Below are positions 1-7,854 of a stretch of DNA of 40,464 nucleotides, in pieces. The position numbers and the translations under genes were made by a program. The notes under the pieces are model-generated. The model had not been told where the DNA came from. It ran no database searches and saw only the letters and a list, made by a program, of their open reading frames with translations. How positions within the stretch are numbered: position 1 is the first letter of the stretch; each line of letters starts with the position of its first letter. Origin of the DNA: Armatimonadota bacterium (GTDB lineage Bacteria > Armatimonadota > Fimbriimonadia > Fimbriimonadales > Fimbriimonadaceae); assembly GCA_016223145.1 (NCBI GenBank), contig JACRPN010000005.1, positions 1 through 40,464 on the forward strand, written 5' to 3'.

Positions 1-754
1 CGGAGACCTTCTTGGCTTCGGTGTCGTCGAAGCTCTTCACCTTGCCGCCAAACGGCACGGGCCGCGCGATGACCGCCACCTTGGCTCCCTTGGGACGCGA
101 ATCGAGGGCAAACACCGCCTTGCCTTGAACGACCGCGGGCGTGTCCACCATCTTGGTGGGCTTGCCGAGAAGCTTGAACTCGCTGGGCTTCTTGAGCGTG
201 ACCGCCGAACGCTCGGGAACCGGCAGCTTCGCTGCGATGGCCGCCAATTCGCCGAAGGTAACGCGCTGGCCCGAGTTGCCACCGAGGATCGAGCCGTTCT
301 CGATGCGGCACTGCTCGACGCCGATGTTCCACTTCTGAGCAGCCGCCTGCCTCAGCATGAGGGCTGCAGTAGCGCCGGCCCAGCGCATCGCCGAAAAACT
401 CCCGCGAATGCTGTTGCTGCCTCCAATGCCCTGGCCGCCGTACTGTCGCATGCCCCCGTCGGCCTTCGACATGACAACCTTTATCGACTTCCAGTCCACA
501 CCGAGCTCTTCAGCGACGCACATGGGAAGGGAAGTCTTCACGCCGGTACCGCACTCGGGCCTTGGCGCGAGGATCGAAACGACTCCTGTCGTGTCGATGG
601 AAACGAAGACATTAAGCGTCGCGTTTTGGGCTGCCTCGTTCGACGCACCGGCCGCTTTGCGGCTCGGCAACACGCAACCCAACACGAGCCCTCCGCCGGC
701 GATCATGCCGGCATTCAGAACCGTGCGTCGGGAAACTTTGGTGATAACGCTCAC
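1..754 (-). CDS. Molybdopterin-binding subunit of xanthine dehydrogenase/isoquinoline oxidoreductase family, N-terminal part
   Basis: Large (catalytic) subunit of a molybdenum hydroxylase that would oxidise an aldehyde or N-heterocycle; the substrate cannot be told. The first 251 codons are present and the gene runs off the left edge. It starts at a GTG preceded by GGGAGG, and this GTG overlaps the TGA of the 2Fe-2S subunit gene by 4 bp (GTGA), so the two are translationally coupled. The N-terminus has a twin-arginine signal (SRRTVLNAG, residues 8-16) followed by a hydrophobic glycine-rich stretch, so export as a folded complex is expected, as in IorB-type proteins. A segment reading APRPECGTGVKTSLPMCVAE matches the first conserved block of this family. 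The absence of an FAD subunit beside it fits the two-subunit IorAB type. Confidence 0.88.
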   Translation of the reverse strand, partial: MSVITKVSRRTVLNAGMIAGGGLVLGCVLPSRKAAGASNEAAQNATLNVFVSIDTTGVVSILAPRPECGTGVKTSLPMCVAEELGVDWKSIKVVMSKADGGMRQYGGQGIGGSNSIRGSFSAMRWAGATAALMLRQAAAQKWNIGVEQCRIENGSILGGNSGQRVTFGELAAIAAKLPVPERSAVTLKKPSEFKLLGKPTKMVDTPAVVQGKAVFALDSRPKGAKVAVIARPVPFGGKVKSFDDTEAKKVS

Positions 755-1218
755 TTGGAACCTCCCATTTTCGCTGCTCGCTTGATCGCCTTCTTGATGC
801 GCGGATAGGTGCCGCATCGGCAAAGGTTTGCGCCCATTCCGGCGTCAATTTCGGCGTCAGTCGGATTCGGCTTTGCCTTAAGGAGTGCGGCTGCGGCAAG
901 GATCTGTCCGCCCTGGCAATAGCCACACTGCGGCACATCTTCCTCGATCCAAGCCTGCTGAACCGGGTGCGAGCCGTCTTTGGAGAGCCCCTCGATGGTC
1001 ATCACCTTCTGGTTCTTGACCTCGGAAACGGGCAGGAAACAGCTCTTGTGGGTCTTGCCGTCGAGGAGCACCGTACACGCGGCACAATCTCCGACACCAC
1101 AACCGTACTTAGGTCCCTTGATGTCCAATAGGTCTCGAAGAGCCCAAAGCAAGGGCATGTCGGGATCGGCGTCGAAATCCCGTTTCTGGCCGTTGACGTT
1201 GATGCTGAATTTGGCCAC
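751..1218 (-). CDS. (2Fe-2S)-binding small subunit of molybdenum hydroxylase (IorA/CoxS type)
   Basis: 155-residue electron-transfer subunit, the usual length. An N-terminal ferredoxin-like domain carries the plant-type cluster cysteines (CGVGDCAAC, then a Cys after LDGKTHKS). The C-terminal helical domain carries the second cluster (QCGYCQGGQ and LCRCGTYPRI). Start is GTG (GTG GCC AAA) with GGAGG 8 bases upstream. It is the first gene of a two-gene operon: its stop overlaps the start of the large subunit. Electrons from the molybdenum site would pass through both clusters, in the IorAB type probably to a membrane cytochrome or other acceptor. The family is secure; the substrate is unknown. 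Confidence 0.93.
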   Translation of the reverse strand: MAKFSINVNGQKRDFDADPDMPLLWALRDLLDIKGPKYGCGVGDCAACTVLLDGKTHKSCFLPVSEVKNQKVMTIEGLSKDGSHPVQQAWIEEDVPQCGYCQGGQILAAAALLKAKPNPTDAEIDAGMGANLCRCGTYPRIKKAIKRAAKMGGSK

Positions 1219-1398
1219 GCAGCTACCTCCCAGGCGCTGGGCCGCGCCTGCCTTGGCAGGTGCGTTTCATGCCCAACCGCTCTTCTCCTATGATACGCAG
1301 GATTGCGGGGAAATCGTGGGCATCAGTTCAGGTGCCTCTTGCCCAACTCCCTCTCCTCTGCTGGGAGCATTACTTTAGCGGCGCCTGTCTCCCTCCCC

Positions 1399-1444
1399 AA
1401 CCCCTCCCTCATATTCCGCCGGAGCGAAAGACAAGGGAGGGGCT
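1399..1444. repeat. 46-nt covarying hairpin repeat, copy 1
   Basis: Outer arms CCCCTCCCT (1401-1409) and AGGGAGGGG (1434-1442) enclose an inner stem CGC-cgga-GCG. A second copy at 4941-4986 has the same outer arms but an inner stem CAC-aaga-GTG, so a G-C pair has changed to an A-T pair with pairing kept. It lies 3' of glnA and may act as its terminator, although no T-run follows. A separate hairpin, CCTCTCCC-acga-GGGGAGAGG, follows at 1448-1468. Confidence 0.6.
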
Positions 1445-1481
1445 AGTCCTCTCCCACGAGGGGAGAGGGGGAAGGCCTGGC

Positions 1482-2894
1482 TTACGCGTCCGCGTAGAGG
1501 AAGAACTCATAGGGGTGCGGACGCAGGTCGATCGCGTCGCACTCGTTGAGCAGCTTGTACTCGATGTAAGTATCGATCAGGTCCTTGGTGAACACGTCGC
1601 CCTTCATCAGGAAGTCGTGGTCCTTGGCCAGCGCCTCGAGGGTGGCCCGGAGCGATCCCGGCGTTTGCGGGATGTTCTTCTTCTCCTCGGGTGGCAGCTC
1701 GTAGAGGTCCTTGTCCATCGGCTTGGGCGGCTCGATCTTGTTCTGAATGCCATCGAGGCCGGCCATCAGGCACGCGCTGAACGCCAGATACGGGTTCGCC
1801 ATGGGGTCCGGCGCACGGAACTCGATGCGTTTGGCCTTGGGCGACTTGCTGTACATGGGGATTCGAACGCAAGCCGAACGGTTGCGCTGCGAGTACATCA
1901 GGTTGATCGGCGCCTCATAGCCCGGCACCAGACGGCGATAGCTGTTGGTGGTGGGCGCGCAGAAGGCTAGCAGCGCGGCCGCGTGCTTCAGGATGCCGCC
2001 GATGTACCAGCGCGAGATGTCCGAGAGGCCCGCATAGCCGGTCTCATCGTACATCAGCGTCTCGCCGTTCTTCCAGAGGCTCATGTGGATGTGCATGCCG
2101 CTGCCGTTGTCGCCGAAAAGCGGCTTGGGCATGAAGCAGGCGATATAGCCATGCCGATAGGCGGTCTGCCGAATCACGTACTTGTACTTCAACAGGTTGT
2201 CGGCCATCGGAATGAGCGGCGAGAAGCGCATGTCGATCTCGCACTGCCCGGCAGTCGCCACCTCGTGGTGGTGCACCTCCACGTCGATACCTACGGCCTG
2301 AAGCTGGGTCACGATCTCCGAGCGGACGTCCTGCAGCTTGTCCATGGGTCCGCAAGGGAAGTAGCCGCCCTTGGGCCGGATCGTAAAGCCAGAATTGTCT
2401 TCCTTTCCGCTGTTCCAATGGGCCTCGTCGCTGTCAATCGCGAAGCCGGACTTCCACGGGTTGTTCTCGTACAGCAGCGAATCGAACAGGAAGAACTCGG
2501 CCTCGGGCCCAAAGTAGGCCTCGTCGGCGATGCCGGCGGAGCGCATGTACTGGAGGCATTTGTGGGCCACATACCGCGGATCGCGCGAATAGGGCTGGCG
2601 GGTGATCGGGTCCTCGATGTTGCAGATGACGACGGCGGTCTCGTGCTCGGCGAAGGGATCCATAAACATGGAGGCCGGGTCGGGGATGAGCAGCATGTCG
2701 GATTCGTTGATAGCCTGGAAGCCCCGAATGCTGGAGCCATCGAAGCCGATCCCGTCTTCGAAAGTCTCTTCCTTGAAGTCCTCGGCGGACATCGAGAAGT
2801 GCTGCCACTGGCCGAAAAGGTCGGTGAAGCGTATGTCGACGAATTTTGCCTTGTTGCCATGAACGAAGGCGACGGCATCCTTTGCGGTCATCAT
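1482..2894 (-). CDS. glnA: Type I glutamine synthetase
   Basis: Makes glutamine from glutamate, ammonia and ATP; forms a cytosolic dodecamer. The 470-residue length is that of GSI. Family blocks are all present: DGSSIRGF (52-59), the GPEAEFF metal-ligand strand (129-135), GDNGSGMHIHMS (261-272), APINLMYSQRNRSA (328-341) and KRIEFRAPDP (355-364). Tyr398 sits in KDLYELPPEE, equivalent to the adenylylated Tyr of enterobacterial GlnA, so control by adenylylation is possible, though no glnE is in the window. The start is a doubled ATG (2894) behind GAGAGG. It stands alone, with no glnB or ntr gene adjacent. The call is secure. Confidence 0.97.
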   Translation of the reverse strand: MMTAKDAVAFVHGNKAKFVDIRFTDLFGQWQHFSMSAEDFKEETFEDGIGFDGSSIRGFQAINESDMLLIPDPASMFMDPFAEHETAVVICNIEDPITRQPYSRDPRYVAHKCLQYMRSAGIADEAYFGPEAEFFLFDSLLYENNPWKSGFAIDSDEAHWNSGKEDNSGFTIRPKGGYFPCGPMDKLQDVRSEIVTQLQAVGIDVEVHHHEVATAGQCEIDMRFSPLIPMADNLLKYKYVIRQTAYRHGYIACFMPKPLFGDNGSGMHIHMSLWKNGETLMYDETGYAGLSDISRWYIGGILKHAAALLAFCAPTTNSYRRLVPGYEAPINLMYSQRNRSACVRIPMYSKSPKAKRIEFRAPDPMANPYLAFSACLMAGLDGIQNKIEPPKPMDKDLYELPPEEKKNIPQTPGSLRATLEALAKDHDFLMKGDVFTKDLIDTYIEYKLLNECDAIDLRPHPYEFFLYADA

Positions 2895-2941
2895 TTCCTC
2901 TCTTTGCCCCTCCTCAAGGGCGTTTTGGCGGGATGAATGCG

Positions 2942-2990
2942 GGTGCTCGGTTTTCAGGTGTTCGGGTTTTCAGGTGTTCGGGCTGTTGGT
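2942..2990. repeat. Tandem 16-bp repeat (GGTGTTCGGGTTTTCA)
   Basis: Three head-to-tail units: the first lacks one base, the second is complete, the third decays after GGTGTTCGGG. A related single copy, in the same strand sense but more diverged, forms the 3' end of the small gene at 20124. Confidence 0.75.
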
Positions 2991-3158
2991 GTCCAGGTTC
3001 ACCGTCTCACCGGCTCGCCCACTCACCGACTCGTCCCATCACCGTCTACAAGTTCCCCAAAACGGCGACGAACCGGACGCCCCGCCTGGCTCCGGCTCGC
3101 TTTTCTCTAAGAATCCCCTCGGCAACGCTGCCAACGATAGGACGAGTGTACCGAGCGG

Positions 3159-3186
3159 AACGCCTCCCAGGCAGGGGGTGTTTTTC
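3159..3186 (+). terminator. Terminator-like hairpin in leader of the STN-domain gene
   Basis: Arms AACGCCTCCC and GGGGGTGTT pair over 9 bp (two G-U type pairs) with a 5-base loop, followed by TTTTT split by the arm end. No plus-strand gene lies upstream, so if real it would act as an attenuator of the gene at 3313. Confidence 0.3.
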
Positions 3187-3312
3187 CACCAGCGATGGGG
3201 AAGCAGCCCGAGGCTCCAAACATGACCTTTGGCCTACAACGACGAAGTCGGGAACCGACACAGGGATCTCCTCCGTAGTCCCTTCGAAACCCGACAGTTT
3301 TGAGGTGCAAAC

Positions 3313-4887
3313 ATGAGGATGGGAACACTCGCTTCGATCGTCGTCGCCGCAGGATGCCTGGCGCTCGGCACGTATTCCGCCGCCCAAGTGGACGGCATCG
3401 ACCTGGTCGCCGGGAACCAAAACGTGGAGATCACGACGGTCCCCGCCGAATCCGCGATGCAGACCTACCGCGTCACGCAGAGTTCGAAAATGGCCAAGCC
3501 GAGCCCCGCGAGCACGAAGGCTCTGCAGAAGAAGATCACGAAGCGCTTCGCCAACGCCAACCTTTCCGAGGTTTTGGCGTGGCTGAGCCTTCAAGACCTC
3601 AGCTTTGTGGCCGACATGGGGGCCTTTCCCGATCGGAAGGTCACCTTCAACTTCAAGAACCAGACCCTGAAGAACGTGATGGACACCATCGCCGAGACGT
3701 TTGGCGGCGCCTGGAGCCAGAAGGGCGACATCTACACGCTGACGCCGAAAGCGCCCAGTTTCGTGTTTTCGCGTTCCGGAAAGGCCGGCTCGCAACCGTG
3801 GAGCTCCATTGCTCCACAGACCTTCACCATGACCCCAAAGGGCGAGTTCAAGCTCCAACCGATGCCGAACCGCGTCTGGGCGACTCCCAAGACCGAGTTC
3901 AAGATCGAGGGCTTGCCCAAGAGGAACTTCGAGTTCTCTTTGGGCAACATGCACAACCAGGGCAAGGAGCTGACCCCGGCCCAAAAGAAAGAGGTCGAGG
4001 CTGCCATGGCCAGGGCCAAGGAAGAAATCAAGCGGGCGATCGAGGAGCTAAAGGGGCACAAGGGCCATATCCAGGGACTTGATGACAAGCAGCTGCACGA
4101 GCTCATCAAGCATCTCCAGGAGATCATCGGGAAATCCGTGGGCGGCGCCTTCCAGTGGCAGGGCTTCGACGAAAACTCGATGGACCTCAAGCTCTTTGAA
4201 AAAGGCGAGATGAAGGAGCTTCATGACAAGGAACTGGCTGAGCACATGAAGGCTCTCCAGGGCCTCAAGCTCGATGAAAAGCACTTCGGCGACGCCATGA
4301 AAGAGCACATGAAGGCTCTGGAAGGGTTGAAGGGAGACCACATCAAGGTCTTCAGCGGCGATGAGATGAAGGAGCATATGAAGGCGCTCCAAGGCCTAAA
4401 GCTCGATGAGAAACACCTCGGTGACGCCATGAAAGAGCATATGAAAGGGCTGAAGGAGCTCGAAGGTAGCCATTTCAAGATGCTTGACAGTGAAAAGCTC
4501 AAGGCCCTTATCGAGAAGTCCCACGGCAACATGAAGGGGCTTGACGGGGAGAAGCTCAAGGCACTCATGGAAAAGTCTCATGCCGAGATGAAGATGCTGG
4601 ACGCCGACAAGATGAAAGAGCTGATGAGCAAAGCCCATGCAGACCAGAAGCGCGTACTGGAGCTGGCCGAGGCGGGCAAACTCAAGGCCAAGGTGACCGG
4701 CGAGAACCTGGGCAAGTTGGCCGAGTCACTGACCGACGCCCAGCGCGAGCTCATGAAGAAGCAGGGCTACCTGACGCCAAAGGACCTTACCGAGGAGCAG
4801 CGCAAGCTGATCCCCGACATGGGCAAAGGTGACTGGACTCTGACCTATTCGAAGGACGGCAAGTCGGTGACGATCAAGGGGGGATAG
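3313..4887 (+). CDS. Exported STN-domain protein with Met/His/Lys-rich helical repeats
   Basis: 524 residues. A signal peptide (residues 1-24, TYSAA before the likely cut) sends it out of the cytoplasm. Residues 68-145 resemble the STN (secretin/TonB short N-terminal) fold: two LQKKITKRF / LKNVMDTIAETFGG type helices around beta strands. Residues 308-446 are seven degenerate 19-23-residue repeats, the best pair being EHMKALQGLKLDEKH at 310-324 and 354-368, exactly 44 residues (132 bases) apart. The repeats are rich in Met, His, Lys and Glu and should be helical or coiled. The end (FTDA-like AESLTDAQRELMKKQGYLTP) looks like a separate helical cap. Start ATG follows GAGGTG. STN domains usually sit on secretins or receptors; here no secretin or barrel domain follows. 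Function unknown: metal binding, or a periplasmic scaffold, are guesses. Confidence 0.8.
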   Translation: MRMGTLASIVVAAGCLALGTYSAAQVDGIDLVAGNQNVEITTVPAESAMQTYRVTQSSKMAKPSPASTKALQKKITKRFANANLSEVLAWLSLQDLSFVADMGAFPDRKVTFNFKNQTLKNVMDTIAETFGGAWSQKGDIYTLTPKAPSFVFSRSGKAGSQPWSSIAPQTFTMTPKGEFKLQPMPNRVWATPKTEFKIEGLPKRNFEFSLGNMHNQGKELTPAQKKEVEAAMARAKEEIKRAIEELKGHKGHIQGLDDKQLHELIKHLQEIIGKSVGGAFQWQGFDENSMDLKLFEKGEMKELHDKELAEHMKALQGLKLDEKHFGDAMKEHMKALEGLKGDHIKVFSGDEMKEHMKALQGLKLDEKHLGDAMKEHMKGLKELEGSHFKMLDSEKLKALIEKSHGNMKGLDGEKLKALMEKSHAEMKMLDADKMKELMSKAHADQKRVLELAEAGKLKAKVTGENLGKLAESLTDAQRELMKKQGYLTPKDLTEEQRKLIPDMGKGDWTLTYSKDGKSVTIKGG

Positions 4888-4940
4888 TCTCCCACCCTCC
4901 CGACTTCGCTTCCCTCGCTCTGCTCGGCGGGATCTTCGAT

Positions 4941-4986
4941 AGCCCCTCCCTCAGTTTCCACAAGAGTGAAAACCAAGGGAGGGGCT
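4941..4986. repeat. 46-nt covarying hairpin repeat, copy 2; likely bidirectional terminator
   Basis: Perfect 11-bp arms (AGCCCCTCCCT / AGGGAGGGGCT) around an inner GTTT-c-CAC-aaga-GTG-a-AAAC stem. It lies between the convergent ends of the STN-domain gene (4887) and the metallo-hydrolase gene, and its right arm overlaps the latter's stop codon. See copy 1 at 1399-1444. Confidence 0.65.
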
Positions 4987-6370
4987 ACACCAGCTCCACA
5001 GTCTCCAGGTGTCTCGGAATCGTCGTGTTCCATCCCAGGACCTCGCCGATCTTGTTGGCAAGCGCCGCCTGAGCCTTTGGCTCGCCGTGAACAATGAAGG
5101 TCCGCTTGGGCGGCTTCTGAAAGCCGGATAGCCACCTCAGAATCTCGCCCTGGTCGGCATGCGCGGAGAGCGCGTTCACCTTCTCCACCTTCGCGCGGAC
5201 CTCGACCTCCTGACCCAACACGCGAACCGTCGGCTCCCCTTCGATCAGATCCCGTCCCAAAGTGCCCTCCGCCTGATACCCGGTGAACAGCACCACCGTG
5301 TTGGTCCGCTCCAGCCGCGCCAGCAGGTGATGCACCACTCGCCCGCCGTTGCACATGCCGCTGCCGCTGATGATCATCATCGGGCCCTGGCGCGAGTTGA
5401 GCTCCTTCGACTGCTCCCGGTCCCGGACCCACGTCACGTCCTTGGCCTCCAGCGGATTCTGCTGCTGGTCGAGCACCAGGCGCGCTTCTCGGTCGTATTC
5501 CTCCGTGTGCTTCAGGTACTGGACCGTGGCCTCACTGGCCATGGGGCTGTCAACGAAGATCGGGACCCGCTTGATCCGTCCTGAATCCTGCAGCCGCTTA
5601 ATGTAGAAGAGCAGCTCTTGGGTACGGCCGATGGCGAAGCTCGGCGTGATGATGCATTGCCCCTGCTCCCACGCCTCGTTCAAGATGTGCTCCAGCTTGA
5701 GCTCGGGGTCCTCGACCGAGTGCAGCCGGTCCCCATACGTGCTTTCGACCACGAGGTAGTCGGTGTCCGCGACAGCTTCGGGATCAAGCAGGATCGGGGT
5801 GTCGTAACGCCCAAGGTCCCCCGACATGAGCAGGTTTTGGCCATCCGGCAGATCCATCGAGGCGAACGCGGACCCCAGAATGTGCCCAGCGGGCAAATAC
5901 CTGTAGGTCACTCCCCCCGGAAGCTGGAATGGCGTATCAAAGCGCACCGGCTCGAATCGCTTCAGGCACCGAAAGGCGTCGGCTTCGGTATAGAGGGGCA
6001 GCGCCGGCTTGTGCCGGGTCAGGGCGTGCTTGTTGCGGTACCGGGCGTCGTCTTCTTGCAGGCGGCCGGAATCGGGCAGGCTGATCCTGGAAAGGCCAAT
6101 GGTCCCAGGAGTGGCATAGATCGGCCCCCGATAGCCCTGAGCGACCAACCTCGGCAGATAGCCGATGTGGTCCATGTGGGCATGGGTGATCACCACGGCA
6201 TCGATGTCGTGAGGCTGGATGGGAAGCGGCTGCCAGTTGCGCTCGCGCAGTTCGCGTTTGCCCTGAAAGAGCCCGCAATCGACGAGGATTTGCTTGCCAC
6301 GTACACGAAGGAGATGTTTGGAGCCGGTAACGGTCTCTGCGGCGCCGCAGAACTGAAGGGTACAGGTCAC
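4985..6370 (-). CDS. Beta-CASP metallo-beta-lactamase-fold hydrolase (RNase J/CPSF73-like)
   Basis: 461 residues, the usual size for bacterial YSH1/CPSF-type proteins. The zinc motif THAHMDHIGYLPR (H63, H65, D67, H68) is followed by MSGDLGRYD (metal-bridging Asp), the beta-CASP segment starting at VESTYGDR, and the C-terminal RMMBL-type block ALSAHADQGEIL plus FIVHGEP. These residues support a two-zinc phosphodiesterase acting on RNA as an endo- or 5' exonuclease, in the cytosol. Start ATG at 6370. It is not RNase J proper, being shorter and lacking that family's C-terminal domain. Its stop lies in the arm of a hairpin repeat. Confidence 0.93.
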   Translation of the reverse strand: MTCTLQFCGAAETVTGSKHLLRVRGKQILVDCGLFQGKRELRERNWQPLPIQPHDIDAVVITHAHMDHIGYLPRLVAQGYRGPIYATPGTIGLSRISLPDSGRLQEDDARYRNKHALTRHKPALPLYTEADAFRCLKRFEPVRFDTPFQLPGGVTYRYLPAGHILGSAFASMDLPDGQNLLMSGDLGRYDTPILLDPEAVADTDYLVVESTYGDRLHSVEDPELKLEHILNEAWEQGQCIITPSFAIGRTQELLFYIKRLQDSGRIKRVPIFVDSPMASEATVQYLKHTEEYDREARLVLDQQQNPLEAKDVTWVRDREQSKELNSRQGPMMIISGSGMCNGGRVVHHLLARLERTNTVVLFTGYQAEGTLGRDLIEGEPTVRVLGQEVEVRAKVEKVNALSAHADQGEILRWLSGFQKPPKRTFIVHGEPKAQAALANKIGEVLGWNTTIPRHLETVELV

Positions 6371-6398
6371 GATTCCTGCATTGTGCCCTATCTACCGG

Positions 6399-6866
6399 CT
6401 ACCAATAGGGCGGAAAGATCACGCCGTCCTGGTTCCGGTTGTCCGAGTAGATGACGCGGCTGTCTGACAAGCTCCAGCGATCACCTGTTCTTTCGAGGGT
6501 CATTCGGATGGCCGGCCGGTCGACGCCACCCCAGGTGGAAGGCTCCTCGGCGATCGCGAGGACATAGGCTCTGTTGCCCGTATAGCCGAGCACTTTGTAG
6601 AAGGCGTATTTGCCGTCGATCCCTTCTTCGTCAACGGCCTCCTGAACGGCCTCCATCATGGAACCTCCAACGAGTGCTGTCTGCGCCTCAAAGAAGGCAT
6701 AGGGCAGCAGGGAACACGCGATGAACAGCGTCACCCAGATCTTCGAGGAGCCGTCTCCACCGTTCACCTGGATAGGACGGAACATGGTGACGAACAGGGT
6801 CAGCAGCCCTGACGCCACGAAGGCAGCACCGATGTAGAGGATGAACCCAAACATGCTCTTTCCCAT
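6399..6866 (-). CDS. Small membrane protein of unknown function
   Basis: 155 residues from the ATG reading MGKSMFGF; a longer reading from TTG at 6896 is open but that stretch is polar and less likely. Two membrane segments are visible: about residues 5-27 (GFILYIGAAFVASGLLTLFV) and 41-58 (IWVTLFIACSLLPYAFFEA). The remaining ~95 residues are soluble, with a WSLSDSRVIYSDN segment that looks like a beta-sheet domain reporting a physiological value or binding a ligand. It ends 28 bp before the metallo-hydrolase gene, so the two may be cotranscribed. No family is recognised. Confidence 0.7.
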   Translation of the reverse strand: MGKSMFGFILYIGAAFVASGLLTLFVTMFRPIQVNGGDGSSKIWVTLFIACSLLPYAFFEAQTALVGGSMMEAVQEAVDEEGIDGKYAFYKVLGYTGNRAYVLAIAEEPSTWGGVDRPAIRMTLERTGDRWSLSDSRVIYSDNRNQDGVIFPPYW

Positions 6867-6987
6867 CTTCTTCTCGGCGCGGCAGAAGGGGAGCAATACC
6901 CACCGGCGAGCGAAACCGGCAATTCCACCTGGAGAAAGGCGGCCTGAATTTCCGGGCCCATTGAACCGAAATTCTCAATGGGAATCG

Positions 6988-7332
6988 ATGAATGCATGGA
7001 TGAAGGATCGGGGGTTGCGGCGGGCCGAAATGCACCGCCGACATGCGGCGCAGAGCTTGAAGCGCTGTCCCCTCTGCAACACCTTGAACGCCCGCCAAAA
7101 CGCAGAGTGCGTGACCTGCCGATGGTACGGCGAGTTCGAGAGCGACCCGTTCCTGATCGAGGAGGGGCTGGACCAGATGATGCGTCGGTGCCCCGAGTTC
7201 GCCGAGGACTTCCTGAGCGATTCCCGGGCCACGGGCGCCGCAGGACCGCTGACACGGGTGCTCACACTCGTGACGAACCTCTGGCGAAGGGTTTTGCGCT
7301 GCGGGCTCAGGCGACTCTATCCATCGGGTTAG
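6988..7332 (+). CDS. Small zinc-ribbon protein of unknown function
   Basis: 114 residues from the ATG of MNAWMKDRG, preceded by GGGA at a short spacing; a longer frame exists upstream but runs antisense to the 6399 gene. A zinc-ribbon knuckle pair, CPLCNTLNARQNAECVTC, places four cysteines at residues 27, 30, 41 and 44. The acidic segment FESDPFLIEEGL and a C-terminal basic, hydrophobic helix (LTLVTNLWRRVLRCGLRR) follow; the helix could lie on the membrane. It is convergent with the cyclic-nucleotide-binding gene (6 bp apart). Function unknown. Confidence 0.65.
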   Translation: MNAWMKDRGLRRAEMHRRHAAQSLKRCPLCNTLNARQNAECVTCRWYGEFESDPFLIEEGLDQMMRRCPEFAEDFLSDSRATGAAGPLTRVLTLVTNLWRRVLRCGLRRLYPSG

Positions 7333-7338
7333 GCGAGC

Positions 7339-7794
7339 CTATCGTGCCGTGCCGATGCGAGCCAGGGCTGCGTCGAGCTGGATGTTCGCCGTGCGCAGCC
7401 TCTGGCAAAGGAGCTTCCCGATGTTCTCGAACAGCTGCGCTTTGAGGGCGGCGTCGGAAACCAGAAGCGCGTCGAGATCACATGACGGGATCACGGCGGC
7501 GCTCGTGTGCCCCACGGCCGTGACGGTAGCCGAGCGCGGCTGATCGTCCACGAGGCTGACCTCGCCGACGACGCTGCCTGGCCCCACCTCTGCCAAGGTC
7601 TCCTCAGAGAAGCTCTTGATCAGCGCAGAGCCGGTCAGGATTATCATCAGATCGCTCTTCTTGTCGAACTGGCGCACCATCACCTGCCCGCCGTCGAAGA
7701 ATTGCTCTTTGGCGATGTTCACGATCGCCTCACGCTGGGCATCGGCAAGGCCCCGGAACAAGTAGTTGTGGCGCACGGCTTCGGCAATATTCAC
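7339..7794 (-). CDS. Stand-alone cyclic nucleotide-binding domain protein
   Basis: 151 residues that are almost entirely one cNMP-binding beta-roll domain. The phosphate-binding cassette is clear: GSVVGEVSLVDDQPRSATV, with the Glu and the Arg that contact the ribose-phosphate. There is no DNA-binding helix-turn-helix after it, so it is not a full Crp/Fnr regulator; it probably senses a nucleotide or acts in trans on a partner. Start is GTG (GTG AAT ATT) behind a strong AGGAGG at good spacing. No partner enzyme or regulator adjoins it. Confidence 0.88.
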   Translation of the reverse strand: MNIAEAVRHNYLFRGLADAQREAIVNIAKEQFFDGGQVMVRQFDKKSDLMIILTGSALIKSFSEETLAEVGPGSVVGEVSLVDDQPRSATVTAVGHTSAAVIPSCDLDALLVSDAALKAQLFENIGKLLCQRLRTANIQLDAALARIGTAR

Positions 7795-7854
7795 TGGATC
7801 CTCCTGACTCGCACCCTATTTTAGAGGATGAAGGGCCAAGGATGCGAGGTCTGA

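Larger units (their letters stand above)
2895..3312. other. Gene-free stretch with tandem repeats and a possible attenuator
   Basis: 418 bases between divergent glnA and the STN-domain gene. It holds a 16-bp unit (GGTGTTCGGGTTTTCA) repeated about 2.5 times at 2942-2990, then a run of CTCACCG-type short repeats at about 3000-3050, and a terminator-like hairpin at 3159-3186. A plus-strand open frame spans much of it, but its composition is repeat-driven and it has no recognisable domain, so I do not call it. No clear -35/-10 pair was found for either flanking gene. Confidence 0.6.

Noticed and set aside
1260-1970. Long plus-strand open frame over the glnA end
   Set aside because: Antisense to glnA, whose frame is fully conserved; composition follows the complementary codons.
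2846-3316. 156-codon plus-strand frame before the STN-domain gene
   Set aside because: Crosses the repeat run and glnA start, has no domain and no supported start.
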